Below are positions 1 to 5,216 of a stretch of DNA of 5,934 bases, piece after piece (the stretch's first letter is position 1; the number at the start of each line of letters is the position of its first letter). The position numbers were made by a program, and so were the translations under genes. Source of the DNA: an uncultured Bacilli bacterium (lineage in GTDB: Bacteria > Bacillota_I > Bacilli_A > RF39 > UBA660); contig CANPXI010000064.1 of assembly GCA_947585885.1 (NCBI GenBank), positions 1-5,934 of the forward strand, written 5' to 3'. The notes below the pieces were generated by a model that worked only from the letters and a program-made list of their open reading frames with translations, was not told the DNA's origin and did not search any database.

Positions 1-425
<425 letters not shown>

Positions 426-426
<1 letters not shown>

Positions 427-444
427 AAAATCTATTCGATTTTT
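426..444 (-). other. hairpin at the 16S leader/mature boundary
   Basis: On the minus strand AAAAATC pairs with GATTTTT around a 5-nt GAATA loop, giving a 7-bp stem followed by two more U residues. It ends at the predicted mature 16S 5' end. It could mark a processing or folding element of the precursor. It looks superficially like a weak terminator but has only one G-C pair. Confidence 0.45.
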
Positions 445-538
445 GGAATTGATTTTTGTTTAAATCCTAACATAAAACTCATTTTAATTTTACTTAGTTT
501 TCAAAGATCATTTCTGCTTCCTGTTTTTTCTTGGTTGC
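427..538 (-). other. rRNA operon leader (5' external spacer)
   Basis: This is the transcribed leader between the predicted P2 start (about 538-540) and mature 16S. It holds no reading frame. It contains a boxA antitermination site (497-510) and an A/T-rich hairpin just before the mature 16S end (426-444). The rest is AT-rich and would be expected to hold the 5' arm of the RNase III processing stem. The matching 3' arm lies beyond 16S, outside the window, so that pairing cannot be tested here. Confidence 0.75.
497..510 (-). promoter_or_regulatory. boxA antitermination site of the rrn leader
   Basis: The minus strand reads TGATCTTTGAAAAC, very close to the Bacillus rrn boxA (TGTTCTTTGAAAAC). 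It sits about 30 nt after the predicted P2 start and 70 nt before 16S. In rRNA leaders boxA RNA binds NusB and S10 (NusE) and lets RNA polymerase pass Rho-type termination in untranslated rRNA. Sequence and position agree with that role. Confidence 0.8.
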
Positions 539-544
539 TCATAT

Positions 545-573
545 AATATATCAAACCCAGTTTACAATGTCAA
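545..573 (-). promoter_or_regulatory. rrn promoter P2 (proximal, sigma-A type)
   Basis: The minus strand has a consensus -35 TTGACA (573-568), a 17-bp spacer and a -10 TATATT (550-545) preceded by TGA, an extended -10. Transcription would start near 538-540, about 115 nt before 16S. The spacing is ideal and a strong A-tract element lies directly upstream, as expected for the main rRNA promoter. Confidence 0.85.
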
Positions 574-580
574 CATTTTT
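561..580. repeat. duplicated box, copy 1 (overlaps P2 -35)
   Basis: The plus strand reads TTTACAATGTCAACATTTTT. It contains the arms AATGT/ACATT around a 2-bp centre and overlaps the -35 of P2. A near copy lies at 600-620; the first ten bases (TTTACAATGT) are identical, 39 bp apart. It may be an operator or a remnant of promoter duplication. Confidence 0.55.
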
Positions 581-602
581 TTTAACTTTTTTTAATTTTT
601 TT
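576..602 (-). promoter_or_regulatory. UP element of P2 with phased A-tracts
   Basis: Three A-runs on the minus strand (8, 7 and 7 bases, at 576-583, 587-593 and 596-602) have centres about 9 to 10.5 bp apart and lie just upstream of the P2 -35. Such runs bind the C-terminal domain of RNA polymerase alpha and bend DNA. The alpha subunit encoded in this window keeps the DNA-contact residues (R263, N266, G294, K296, S297). Confidence 0.7.
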
Positions 603-620
603 ACAATGTTCGACATTTTC
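600..620. repeat. duplicated box, copy 2 (upstream of the A-tracts)
   Basis: The plus strand has TTTACAATGT followed by TCGACATTTTC, an imperfect repeat of 561-580. It keeps the AATGT/ACATT arms around a 3-bp centre. The two copies flank the phased A-tract element. No -10 lies at the right distance, so it is not a working promoter by itself. Confidence 0.55.
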
Positions 621-650
621 TAGATATTTACCTAATAAACTAGGCTTTTA

Positions 651-672
651 TTGACTCTTCTTTTTGAGTCAA
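651..672. repeat. inverted repeat just after the P1 start
   Basis: TTGACTC (651-657) and GAGTCAA (666-672) form a perfect 7-bp inverted repeat around an 8-nt pyrimidine loop on the plus strand. In a P1 transcript starting near 673-675 the hairpin would lie at the very 5' end of the RNA. It also presents a -35-like TTGACT on each strand, but no well-spaced -10 follows on the minus strand. Confidence 0.55.
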
Positions 673-680
673 CGTGCTAT

Positions 681-709
681 ATAATACCACCATCTGAAAT
701 ATGATGCAA
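681..709 (-). promoter_or_regulatory. rrn promoter P1 (distal, sigma-A type)
   Basis: The minus strand has TTGCAT (709-704), a 17-bp spacer and TATTAT (686-681) preceded by TGG, an extended -10. Upstream (710-747) is almost pure A/T with several A- and T-runs, fitting an UP element. It lies about 136 bp upstream of P2 and repeats the tandem-promoter layout of Bacillus rrn operons. Transcription would start near 673-675. Confidence 0.65.
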
Positions 710-792
710 GTACTTTTTTAAAATTTTTTATAAAAAATTTAATTTTGTTTAGAAAAGTCATTTTTTTCCTTTTCTAATCTATTATATGAAGC

Positions 793-847
793 AAAAATAA
801 AAAGATTACTATTTATTTATCTTTTGATAAATTTTAAAATAGTAATC
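793..847 (-). terminator. Rho-independent terminator of the DUF402 gene
   Basis: On the minus strand an 11-bp outer stem (847-837 with 814-804) and a 7-bp inner stem (832-826 with 821-815), separated by a 4-nt one-sided bulge and closed by an AAAA loop, are followed by TTTTTATTTTT (803-793). Nearly the whole hairpin lies inside the last 13 codons of the gene ending at 809. It separates that gene from the rRNA promoters. Confidence 0.85.
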
Positions 848-1336
848 AATTGTCTTATGATTAAATGGGCTAATACCTTCACGTTTCATATTTATAAGTG
901 AAGTAAGTTCATATTTTATTATTTCATTTATTTCATAAGGATAGTTCATAAGTTTCCTATGGTAATTATATTCGTTTCTATCTAGAACTCTAAATGCTCC
1001 ATCAGGAAATACTCTTAAGTCTAAATCGTAATCTATGTATTTTATTACACCGTTATCAATTACAAATGGGCTAGCTATGTTACAATAATAGAATAGTCCG
1101 TTAGTTTTTAACTGCGCTATTACATTAAACCATCTATTTTTATAGAAAAACATTATTGCTGGTTCTTTTGTATGCCAGCTTCTTCCATCTTTTTTTGTTA
1201 CTAGTACGTTATTGTTACCAAGTACTATATAGTCATTTTTTATATCTATTACAGTGGCTTTATCCCAAGTTTTATAGATTATACCATTGTGCTTATAACA
1301 GTGAATTTTGATTACGTCTCCAATATTTAGTTTCAT
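809..1336 (-). CDS. ntdP: nucleoside tri-/diphosphate phosphatase, DUF402 (YgaC/SA1684 family)
   Basis: At 175 aa it matches the usual length of this Firmicutes family (formerly UPF0374), whose members hydrolyse nucleoside di- and triphosphates with divalent metal. Family hallmarks seen: YKHNG near 14-18, TKKDGRSW at 47-54, EPAI at 58-61, WFN at 69-71, YYCNIASPF at 83-91, IKYIDYDLDLRVFPD at 98-112. The expected metal ligands are present: N86, D102, D104, D106, D119, E122. The family's proton-donor Arg (about residue 23 in YgaC) aligns with K22 here, a possible change in chemistry. The ATG at 1336 follows AAAGAGG at a normal distance and fits the family N-terminus. There is no signal or membrane segment, so it is cytosolic. 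Transcribed alone from an extended -10 promoter at 1361-1369; its terminator lies in its own 3' end. The family call is strong; the physiological substrate is unknown. Confidence 0.92.
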   Translation of the reverse strand: MKLNIGDVIKIHCYKHNGIIYKTWDKATVIDIKNDYIVLGNNNVLVTKKDGRSWHTKEPAIMFFYKNRWFNVIAQLKTNGLFYYCNIASPFVIDNGVIKYIDYDLDLRVFPDGAFRVLDRNEYNYHRKLMNYPYEINEIIKYELTSLINMKREGISPFNHKTIDYYFKIYQKINK

Positions 1337-1360
1337 TGTTACGCCTCTTTCACTAAAGTT

Positions 1361-1369
1361 ATTATAACA
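1361..1369 (-). promoter_or_regulatory. extended -10 promoter of the DUF402 gene
   Basis: The minus strand reads TGTTATAAT, a perfect -10 (1366-1361) with an upstream TG. No good -35 lies 17 bp away (TATGAG), which extended -10 promoters tolerate. The start would be near 1354, leaving a leader of about 18 nt that holds the AAAGAGG ribosome site. It lies just after the protease gene's terminator, so the two genes are separate units. Confidence 0.7.
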
Positions 1370-1393
1370 TATAATTATTTTTTCTCATAGCAT

Positions 1394-1427
1394 AAATTAA
1401 AAACACAGTTTTTATTTGACTGTGTTT
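1394..1427 (-). terminator. Rho-independent terminator of the S41 protease gene
   Basis: On the minus strand AAACACAGT (1427-1419) pairs with ACTGTGTTT (1409-1401), a 9-bp stem with a 9-nt loop, followed by TTAATTT. The 5' arm and the loop lie inside the end of the protease gene, and the TAA stop (1414-1412) is in the loop. The U-tract is interrupted, so strength is uncertain. Confidence 0.75.
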
Positions 1428-2647
1428 ATTGCTTTTTGTAGTTGTGTATCTTCTTTATAAGGCATTCCTTCATAGAAAGAACCATTTACTTCAACGTCTG
1501 GTGTTAAGCCTTTTCCATTTATTTGGTTTCCTTTAGGAGTTAACCAATATGCTGTTGTGAATTTTAGCATTCCACCGCTTATTAGATTTTCTTTTTTTTG
1601 AACTGTTCCTTTTCCAAAACTTTTAGTACCTATTAGAATTGCTCCATAACTTTCTTTTAAAGCAGCAGCTAATATTTCTGAAGCAGAAGCACTACTACCA
1701 TTCATAAGTACTCCTATTTTATAATCTCTTTTTTCATTTGTTTCATCTTTATAGAATGATTTAGAGTTTTTACTTTCAAGTCCATATATGTTTTTTCCTC
1801 TTTCTATAAATAACTCTGCTATACTTACTGCTGAACTTAAGTAACCTCCACCATTACCTCTTACATCTATTACTAAACTTTTTATGTTATCGTTTTCTAG
1901 TTTTGTAAGTGCTGAATTAAATTGTGAATAAGTTGTGTTTGAGAATGTTGAAATGTATATGTAACCAACATCATCTATTTTTTGTGATTCTACTGAAGGA
2001 ATTGATACTTTAGTTCTTGTAACTTCTTTTTCTAGAGTTACTCCTCCTCTTAGAACACTGATAGTCATTTTTGCATTTTTTCCACCTTTTATCATTTCTG
2101 ATACTTCTTCAGCATTTTTATTAGTTACGTCTGTTCCATTTATTTTAACTATTATGTCTCCTACTTCAAATCCAGCTTCTTTTGCAGGTCCATTATTAAA
2201 TACTGTTGTTACTTGTATACCTGTTTCTGCTTTAGTTATTTCTACACCAATACCTACGTATTCACCTTCAAGTCTATCTTCTAAGTCAGTAGAAGTAGTT
2301 TCATCTAGATAACTAGTGTAAGGGTCTCCTAAATAGTTTGACATACCATTTATTGCTGAATTTATTAAATCTTTTTCATCTATGTCTTCTACATAGTTAT
2401 TAACTATATTTTTATATATGTTTTCAAATTGGTTAAGATATTTATTTGTATTATTACTTTCTACTACACCATTGTTTTTATATACTATTATTCCTGTTGT
2501 TACAGCAGATATTAATACAGTCATTAGAATTATTACTATTACTTCAACTAAATTAAAAGTAATAGATTTTTCTTTATTTATTTCTTTTTCTTTTGGTTTT
2601 ACTACTTTATTTACTACTTTTTTAGGTTCTTTTGTTTCTTTTTTCAT
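1412..2647 (-). CDS. S41 family C-terminal processing serine protease (CtpA/CtpB type), membrane-anchored
   Basis: A 411-aa carboxy-terminal processing protease. In order: a cytosolic Lys/Glu-rich tail (1-29), one membrane helix (about 33-56) with the rest outside, a helical region (67-125), a PDZ domain (about 128-212, opening with the carboxylate-binding YVGIGVEI), then the S41 core. The Ser/Lys dyad is visible: S321 in NGSSASASEI and K346 in SFGKGTVQ, with the supporting Q350. The 25- and 29-residue spacings equal those of Bacillus CtpB. DVRGNGGG (261-268) is the conserved core strand-turn. It is shorter than CtpA/CtpB (about 465-480 aa) and ends after LTPDVEV plus a short helix, so the peptidoglycan-binding domain of some relatives is absent. 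Substrates are unknown; family members cleave envelope or sporulation proteins. An AAAGGGTGAT ribosome site precedes the ATG. It has its own promoter and terminator. Confidence 0.95.
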   Translation of the reverse strand: MKKETKEPKKVVNKVVKPKEKEINKEKSITFNLVEVIVIILMTVLISAVTTGIIVYKNNGVVESNNTNKYLNQFENIYKNIVNNYVEDIDEKDLINSAINGMSNYLGDPYTSYLDETTSTDLEDRLEGEYVGIGVEITKAETGIQVTTVFNNGPAKEAGFEVGDIIVKINGTDVTNKNAEEVSEMIKGGKNAKMTISVLRGGVTLEKEVTRTKVSIPSVESQKIDDVGYIYISTFSNTTYSQFNSALTKLENDNIKSLVIDVRGNGGGYLSSAVSIAELFIERGKNIYGLESKNSKSFYKDETNEKRDYKIGVLMNGSSASASEILAAALKESYGAILIGTKSFGKGTVQKKENLISGGMLKFTTAYWLTPKGNQINGKGLTPDVEVNGSFYEGMPYKEDTQLQKAINTVK

Positions 2648-2671
2648 TTAATCACCCTTTACCTTATATAT

Positions 2672-2700
2672 AATATAACACAATCTATTTTTTTATTAAA
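2672..2700 (-). promoter_or_regulatory. promoter of the S41 protease gene
   Basis: The minus strand has TATATT (2677-2672) preceded by TGT, an extended -10, with a weak -35 TTTAAT (2700-2695) at 17 bp. The start would be near 2665, giving a leader of about 18 nt with the ribosome site. It sits between the r-protein operon terminator and the gene. Neighbouring TATA-like hexamers make the exact -10 uncertain. Confidence 0.55.
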
Positions 2701-2742
2701 GTAATAAATAATTAATTTCACAAAATTTTACTTTTAAATATT

Positions 2743-2766
2743 AAAAAAACTCCAAATATTGGAGTT
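2743..2766 (-). terminator. Rho-independent terminator of the ribosomal protein operon
   Basis: On the minus strand AACTCCAA (2766-2759) pairs perfectly with TTGGAGTT (2755-2748) around a TAT loop, followed by a U-tract (2747-2743, seven T's counting the two in the stem). It begins five bases after the rplQ stop codon, so rplQ is the last gene of the operon. Confidence 0.9.
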
Positions 2767-2770
2767 CTAA

Positions 2771-3115
2771 TTAAACAAGTTCTAGGCTTACTATTAAAGC
2801 GTCGTCCCCGATTCTTTCTTTTAGTTTTATTATTCTAGTGTATCCACCATTTCTATCTTTATATTTAGGTGCTAGTTCATCAAATATTTTTTTAGTTGCT
2901 TCTGTATCGTTTTCTAAGAAAGCAAGAACTTTTCTTCTAGAATTTAAGTCACCTTTTTTACCATAAGTGATCATTTTATCAACAAATTTTCTTACTTCTT
3001 TTGCTCTTTCTTCTGTTGTTTCAACACGTTCATTCATTATAACTGTTTTTGTAAGTCCTGATAGGATACTTCTTCTTTTGTTAGTATCTCTATTTAGTTT
3101 TCTATATAATGCCAT
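2771..3115 (-). CDS. rplQ: 50S ribosomal protein L17
   Basis: Large-subunit protein L17, which binds 23S rRNA near the tunnel exit side. The 114-aa length is normal for bacteria. Family landmarks: MALYRKLNRDTNKRRSIL at the start, the RVETTEERAKEVRKF segment (30-44), ITYGKKGDLNSRR (49-61), APKYKDRNGGYTRI (82-95) and a C-terminal ending in ELV. It lies 9 bp after rpoA, with its ribosome site running on from the rpoA stop codon, so translation is probably coupled. It is the final gene before the operon terminator. In Bacillus the next genes are usually the ECF transporter genes, truA, rplM and rpsI; here they are replaced by the protease, DUF402 and rRNA units. Confidence 0.98.
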   Translation of the reverse strand: MALYRKLNRDTNKRRSILSGLTKTVIMNERVETTEERAKEVRKFVDKMITYGKKGDLNSRRKVLAFLENDTEATKKIFDELAPKYKDRNGGYTRIIKLKERIGDDALIVSLELV

Positions 3116-3120
3116 AAGTA

Positions 3121-3127
3121 CCTCCTA
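3121..3127 (-). promoter_or_regulatory. rplQ ribosome site fused to the rpoA stop codon
   Basis: The minus strand reads TAGGAGG, where TAG is the rpoA stop and AGGAGG the Shine-Dalgarno, five bases before the rplQ ATG. A ribosome ending rpoA sits on the start site of rplQ, which favours coupled, balanced translation. Confidence 0.8.
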
Positions 3128-4075
3128 TTCTTCGTCACGGAACTTAAGTCCCATTTCTTTTATTTTGTCCATTACTTCTTTTAGTGATTTTTTACCTAAG
3201 TTTCTGATTTTCATCATTTCTGCTTCACTTAAGGCAGTTAAATCTTGTAATGTATGATGTCCTGCTCTTTTTAAGCAGTTATATGCTCTTACAGATAGAT
3301 CTAATTCTTCAATAGGTGTTTCTAAAGTTTTTTGTATTGGATCTTCTTCTTTGTCTGCTAATAATCCTGTCATATCAGCAATTTTGTTTAATTTTGTTAC
3401 TATGTCAAAATGTTCTATTAGAATTCTGCTTGCTAAAGCTATTGCTTCTTGTGGAGTCATTGAACCGTTTGTATAAACTTCCATTATTAGTTTATCATAG
3501 TTTTCACTTTGTCCAACACGAGCAGGTTCTACTTCATAACTTATTCTTTCAATAGGACTATATAATGAGTCGATAGGTATTACTCCTACTTCTTGAGATT
3601 TCATTTCTTTTCTGTTTTCTTTTGCATCTACATAACCACGTCCATTAGATACAGTGATTTCCATATCTAGGCTTCCACCTTTTGCAAGGGTAGCGATTAC
3701 TAGGTCTTTGTTAACTATCTCAACGTCTGCATCTGGATTTATGTCTCCTGCAGTTACTACACCTTCTTTGTTTGCTTTTAGGTATAGTTTTTTGTCTTCT
3801 TCTACATAGTTTTTAACTACTAGTTTTTTTAAGTTTAAGATAATTTCTGTTACATCTTCTTTTATACCATCTATTTTTTGGAATTCGTGTAAAACACCTT
3901 CTATTTTTACGTATTTTACTGCACTACCAGGTAGGTTAGATAGCATTACTCTTCTAAGGGCATTACCGATAGTAGTACCAAATCCTCTTTCTAATGGTTC
4001 TAATACAAATTTTCCATAAAAGTTATTTTCAGAATATTCTACAACTTTATATATAGGTTTTTCAAATCTTAACAT
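3125..4075 (-). CDS. rpoA: DNA-directed RNA polymerase alpha subunit
   Basis: The 316-aa alpha subunit dimerises to seed core polymerase assembly. The N-terminal domain (about 1-230) shows the signature ERGFGTTIGNALRRVMLSNL (29-48), the dimer and beta-contact region. An acidic linker follows (about 238-256). The C-terminal domain (about 257-312) keeps the DNA-contact residues that read UP elements: R263 and N266 in VRAYNCLKRAG, and G294, K296, S297 in RNLGKKSL (E. coli R265, N268, G296, K298, S299). Length is normal. The rRNA promoters in this same window carry matching A-tract UP elements. It lies 18 bp downstream of rpsK with no rpsD between them, as in Bacilli. Its ribosome site is weaker than those of its neighbours. 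Confidence 0.99.
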   Translation of the reverse strand: MLRFEKPIYKVVEYSENNFYGKFVLEPLERGFGTTIGNALRRVMLSNLPGSAVKYVKIEGVLHEFQKIDGIKEDVTEIILNLKKLVVKNYVEEDKKLYLKANKEGVVTAGDINPDADVEIVNKDLVIATLAKGGSLDMEITVSNGRGYVDAKENRKEMKSQEVGVIPIDSLYSPIERISYEVEPARVGQSENYDKLIMEVYTNGSMTPQEAIALASRILIEHFDIVTKLNKIADMTGLLADKEEDPIQKTLETPIEELDLSVRAYNCLKRAGHHTLQDLTALSEAEMMKIRNLGKKSLKEVMDKIKEMGLKFRDEE

Positions 4076-4083
4076 AATACTTA

Positions 4084-4092
4084 CTTTCCTTT
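4084..4092 (-). promoter_or_regulatory. rpoA ribosome site, weak
   Basis: The minus strand reads AAAGGAAAG, eight bases before the rpoA ATG. It lacks the GGAGG core present before infA's other downstream neighbours in the operon (rpmJ, rpsM, rpsK, rplQ). This may tune alpha to a lower level than the r-proteins; that is inference. Confidence 0.55.
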
Positions 4093-4093
4093 C

Positions 4094-4477
4094 CTAAACA
4101 CGTCTTCTCTTAGGTGGTCTGCATCCGTTATGTGGGATTGGTGTTACGTTTGTTATTGAAGTTACTTCTAATCCTGCAGCAGCTAGTGAACGAATTGCTG
4201 TTTCGCTTCCTCCACCGATACCTTTTACATATGCTGATACTTTTCTAAGTCCCATATCATATGCAGCTCTTCCTGCAGCTTCTGCTGATTGTCCAGCAGC
4301 AAATGGAGTTTTCTTTTTTGAGCCTTTGTAACCTATTGATCCACTTGAAGCCCAGCTTATTACTCCACCGTCTTCATCTGTTATTGTTACTATAGTGTTA
4401 TTGTATGTTGAATGTATGTGAGCTTGTCCAACAGTGACATCTTTTTTGACTTTTCTTTTTCTTCTATTATATGCCAT
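4094..4477 (-). CDS. rpsK: 30S ribosomal protein S11
   Basis: S11 of the small-subunit platform, near the E-site mRNA path. The 127-aa length is normal. It has the HSTYNNTIVTITD strand (22-34), the S11 pattern SSGSIGYKGSKKKTPFAAG (44-62) and the near-invariant C-terminal PHNGCRPPKRRRV (115-127). The usual GPGSGRE turn is changed: residues 85-92 read KGIGGGSE, with the Arg replaced by Ser (codon AGC). The downstream AIRSLAAAGLEVTSI is intact, so the gene looks functional. The ATG at 4477 follows TAGGAGGT by 8 bp, whose first three bases are the rpsM stop. Confidence 0.99.
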   Translation of the reverse strand: MAYNRRKRKVKKDVTVGQAHIHSTYNNTIVTITDEDGGVISWASSGSIGYKGSKKKTPFAAGQSAEAAGRAAYDMGLRKVSAYVKGIGGGSETAIRSLAAAGLEVTSITNVTPIPHNGCRPPKRRRV

Positions 4478-4485
4478 AATAATAA

Positions 4486-4492
4486 CCTCCTA
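4486..4492 (-). promoter_or_regulatory. rpsK ribosome site fused to the rpsM stop codon
   Basis: The minus strand reads TAGGAGG, with TAG as the rpsM stop and AGGAGG as the Shine-Dalgarno eight bases before the rpsK ATG. It is the same arrangement as at rpoA-rplQ. Confidence 0.8.
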
Positions 4493-4855
4493 TTTCTTCT
4501 TATTAGCTACAACTTTACCTTTACCTTTACGAGTTCTTGCATTTCTACTAGTTCTTTGTCCTCTTACTGGTAATCCTTTTTTGTGTCTAGTACCTTGATA
4601 TGAATTAATTTCCATTTTAGTTTTGATGTTCATTTCAACTTCACGTTTTAAGTCACCAACTAATACGTAATTATCACATTCTTTTCTTAGTTTGTTTACG
4701 TCATCTAAACTTAAATCTTTTACTCTTATATCTTCACTTACACCAGCTTTAGCGCATATTTCTTTTGCACGAGATGGTCCAATACCATAGATATAAGTAA
4801 GAGCTATTACGACTCTTTTGTCTTTTGGTAAATCAATATTTTTTATACGTGCCAT
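4490..4855 (-). CDS. rpsM: 30S ribosomal protein S13
   Basis: S13 sits in the head of the small subunit and forms inter-subunit bridges, with its C-terminal tail near the P-site tRNA. The 121-aa length is normal. Landmarks: MARIKNIDLPKDKRVVIAL at the start, YIYGIGPSRAKEI (22-34, helix-hairpin-like), GTRHKKGLPVRGQRTSRNAR (89-108) and a basic tail ending ANKKK. The ATG at 4855 has a strong AGGAGG seven bases upstream. It starts 14 bp after the rpmJ stop. Confidence 0.99.
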   Translation of the reverse strand: MARIKNIDLPKDKRVVIALTYIYGIGPSRAKEICAKAGVSEDIRVKDLSLDDVNKLRKECDNYVLVGDLKREVEMNIKTKMEINSYQGTRHKKGLPVRGQRTSRNARTRKGKGKVVANKKK

Positions 4856-4869
4856 AAATTTTCCTCCTA

Positions 4870-4983
4870 TTAACCTTGTCTTTGTTTGTGTTTTGGATTT
4901 TCACAAATTACCATGACTTTTCCTTTTCTTTTTATTACTTTGCATTTATCGCATATTGGTTTTACTGATGGTCTTACTTTCAT
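4870..4983 (-). CDS. rpmJ: 50S ribosomal protein L36, zinc-binding type
   Basis: A 37-aa protein, the standard length for L36, bound to 23S rRNA. It starts MKVRPSVKPICDKCKVIKRK and ends NPKHKQRQG. The zinc ligands C11, C14, C27 and H32 are all present, so this is the zinc-containing (C+) form; species with the zinc-free form induce it under zinc shortage, but no second copy lies in this window. The ATG at 4983 follows GGAGG by seven bases, and the gene starts 13 bp after the infA stop. Its position between infA and rpsM is the classic one. Confidence 0.98.
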   Translation of the reverse strand: MKVRPSVKPICDKCKVIKRKGKVMVICENPKHKQRQG

Positions 4984-4990
4984 TTTAATA

Positions 4991-4995
4991 CCTCC
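4991..4995 (-). promoter_or_regulatory. rpmJ ribosome site
   Basis: GGAGG on the minus strand lies one base after the infA TAA stop and seven bases before the rpmJ ATG. It fixes the start of this very short gene. Confidence 0.75.
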
Positions 4996-4996
4996 A

Positions 4997-5212
4997 TTAT
5001 TTTCTATATATTATACGCCCACGTGTTAAGTCACAAATTGGGATTTCTAGTAATACTGTATCACCTGGAAAGATACGTATTAGGTTTTGACGCATTTTTC
5101 CAGAAACGCGAGCTTCTACAATATGACCGTTTTCTAATTCTACTTTAAAGTCTCCTCCTGGAAGAACTTCAAGTACTTTCCCTTCAGCTTCTATATAACC
5201 TTCTTTTGCCAT
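4997..5212 (-). CDS. infA: translation initiation factor IF-1
   Basis: IF-1 blocks the 30S A site during initiation with IF-2 and IF-3. The 71-aa protein is one OB (S1-type) fold and one residue shorter than most. Family marks: EAEGKVLEVLPGGDFKVEL (8-26), the ENGHIVEARVSGKMRQN loop (27-43), RIFPGD (47-52) and the ending DLTRGRIIYRK. The ATG at 5212 follows AGGAGAG, a ribosome site lying inside the last codons of map, and only 4 bp separate the two genes, suggesting coupled translation. The KOW-domain gene found between map and infA in Bacillus is absent. Confidence 0.98.
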   Translation of the reverse strand: MAKEGYIEAEGKVLEVLPGGDFKVELENGHIVEARVSGKMRQNLIRIFPGDTVLLEIPICDLTRGRIIYRK

Positions 5213-5216
5213 TTAT

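Noticed and set aside
651..672. Third rrn promoter using TTGACT at 672-667
   Set aside because: No -10-like hexamer follows at 16-18 bp on the minus strand (the place reads AAAAGC).
427..808. Small gene, tRNA or riboswitch in the long non-coding stretch
   Set aside because: No open frame with a ribosome site, no cloverleaf and no known riboswitch core was seen; promoters, leader and a terminator account for it.
2418..2651. 77-codon open frame on the plus strand, rich in Phe, Leu and Thr
   Set aside because: It is antisense to the charged tail and membrane segment of the protease gene; the AT-rich reverse complement gives a false hydrophobic frame. No ribosome site or family match.
2967..3257. 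96-codon open frame on the plus strand
   Set aside because: It lies antisense across the end of rpoA and start of rplQ, both certain genes. Composition is that of a shadow frame.
3316..3555. 79-codon open frame on the plus strand
   Set aside because: Antisense to rpoA, Leu/Phe-rich, with no recognisable motif or start signal.
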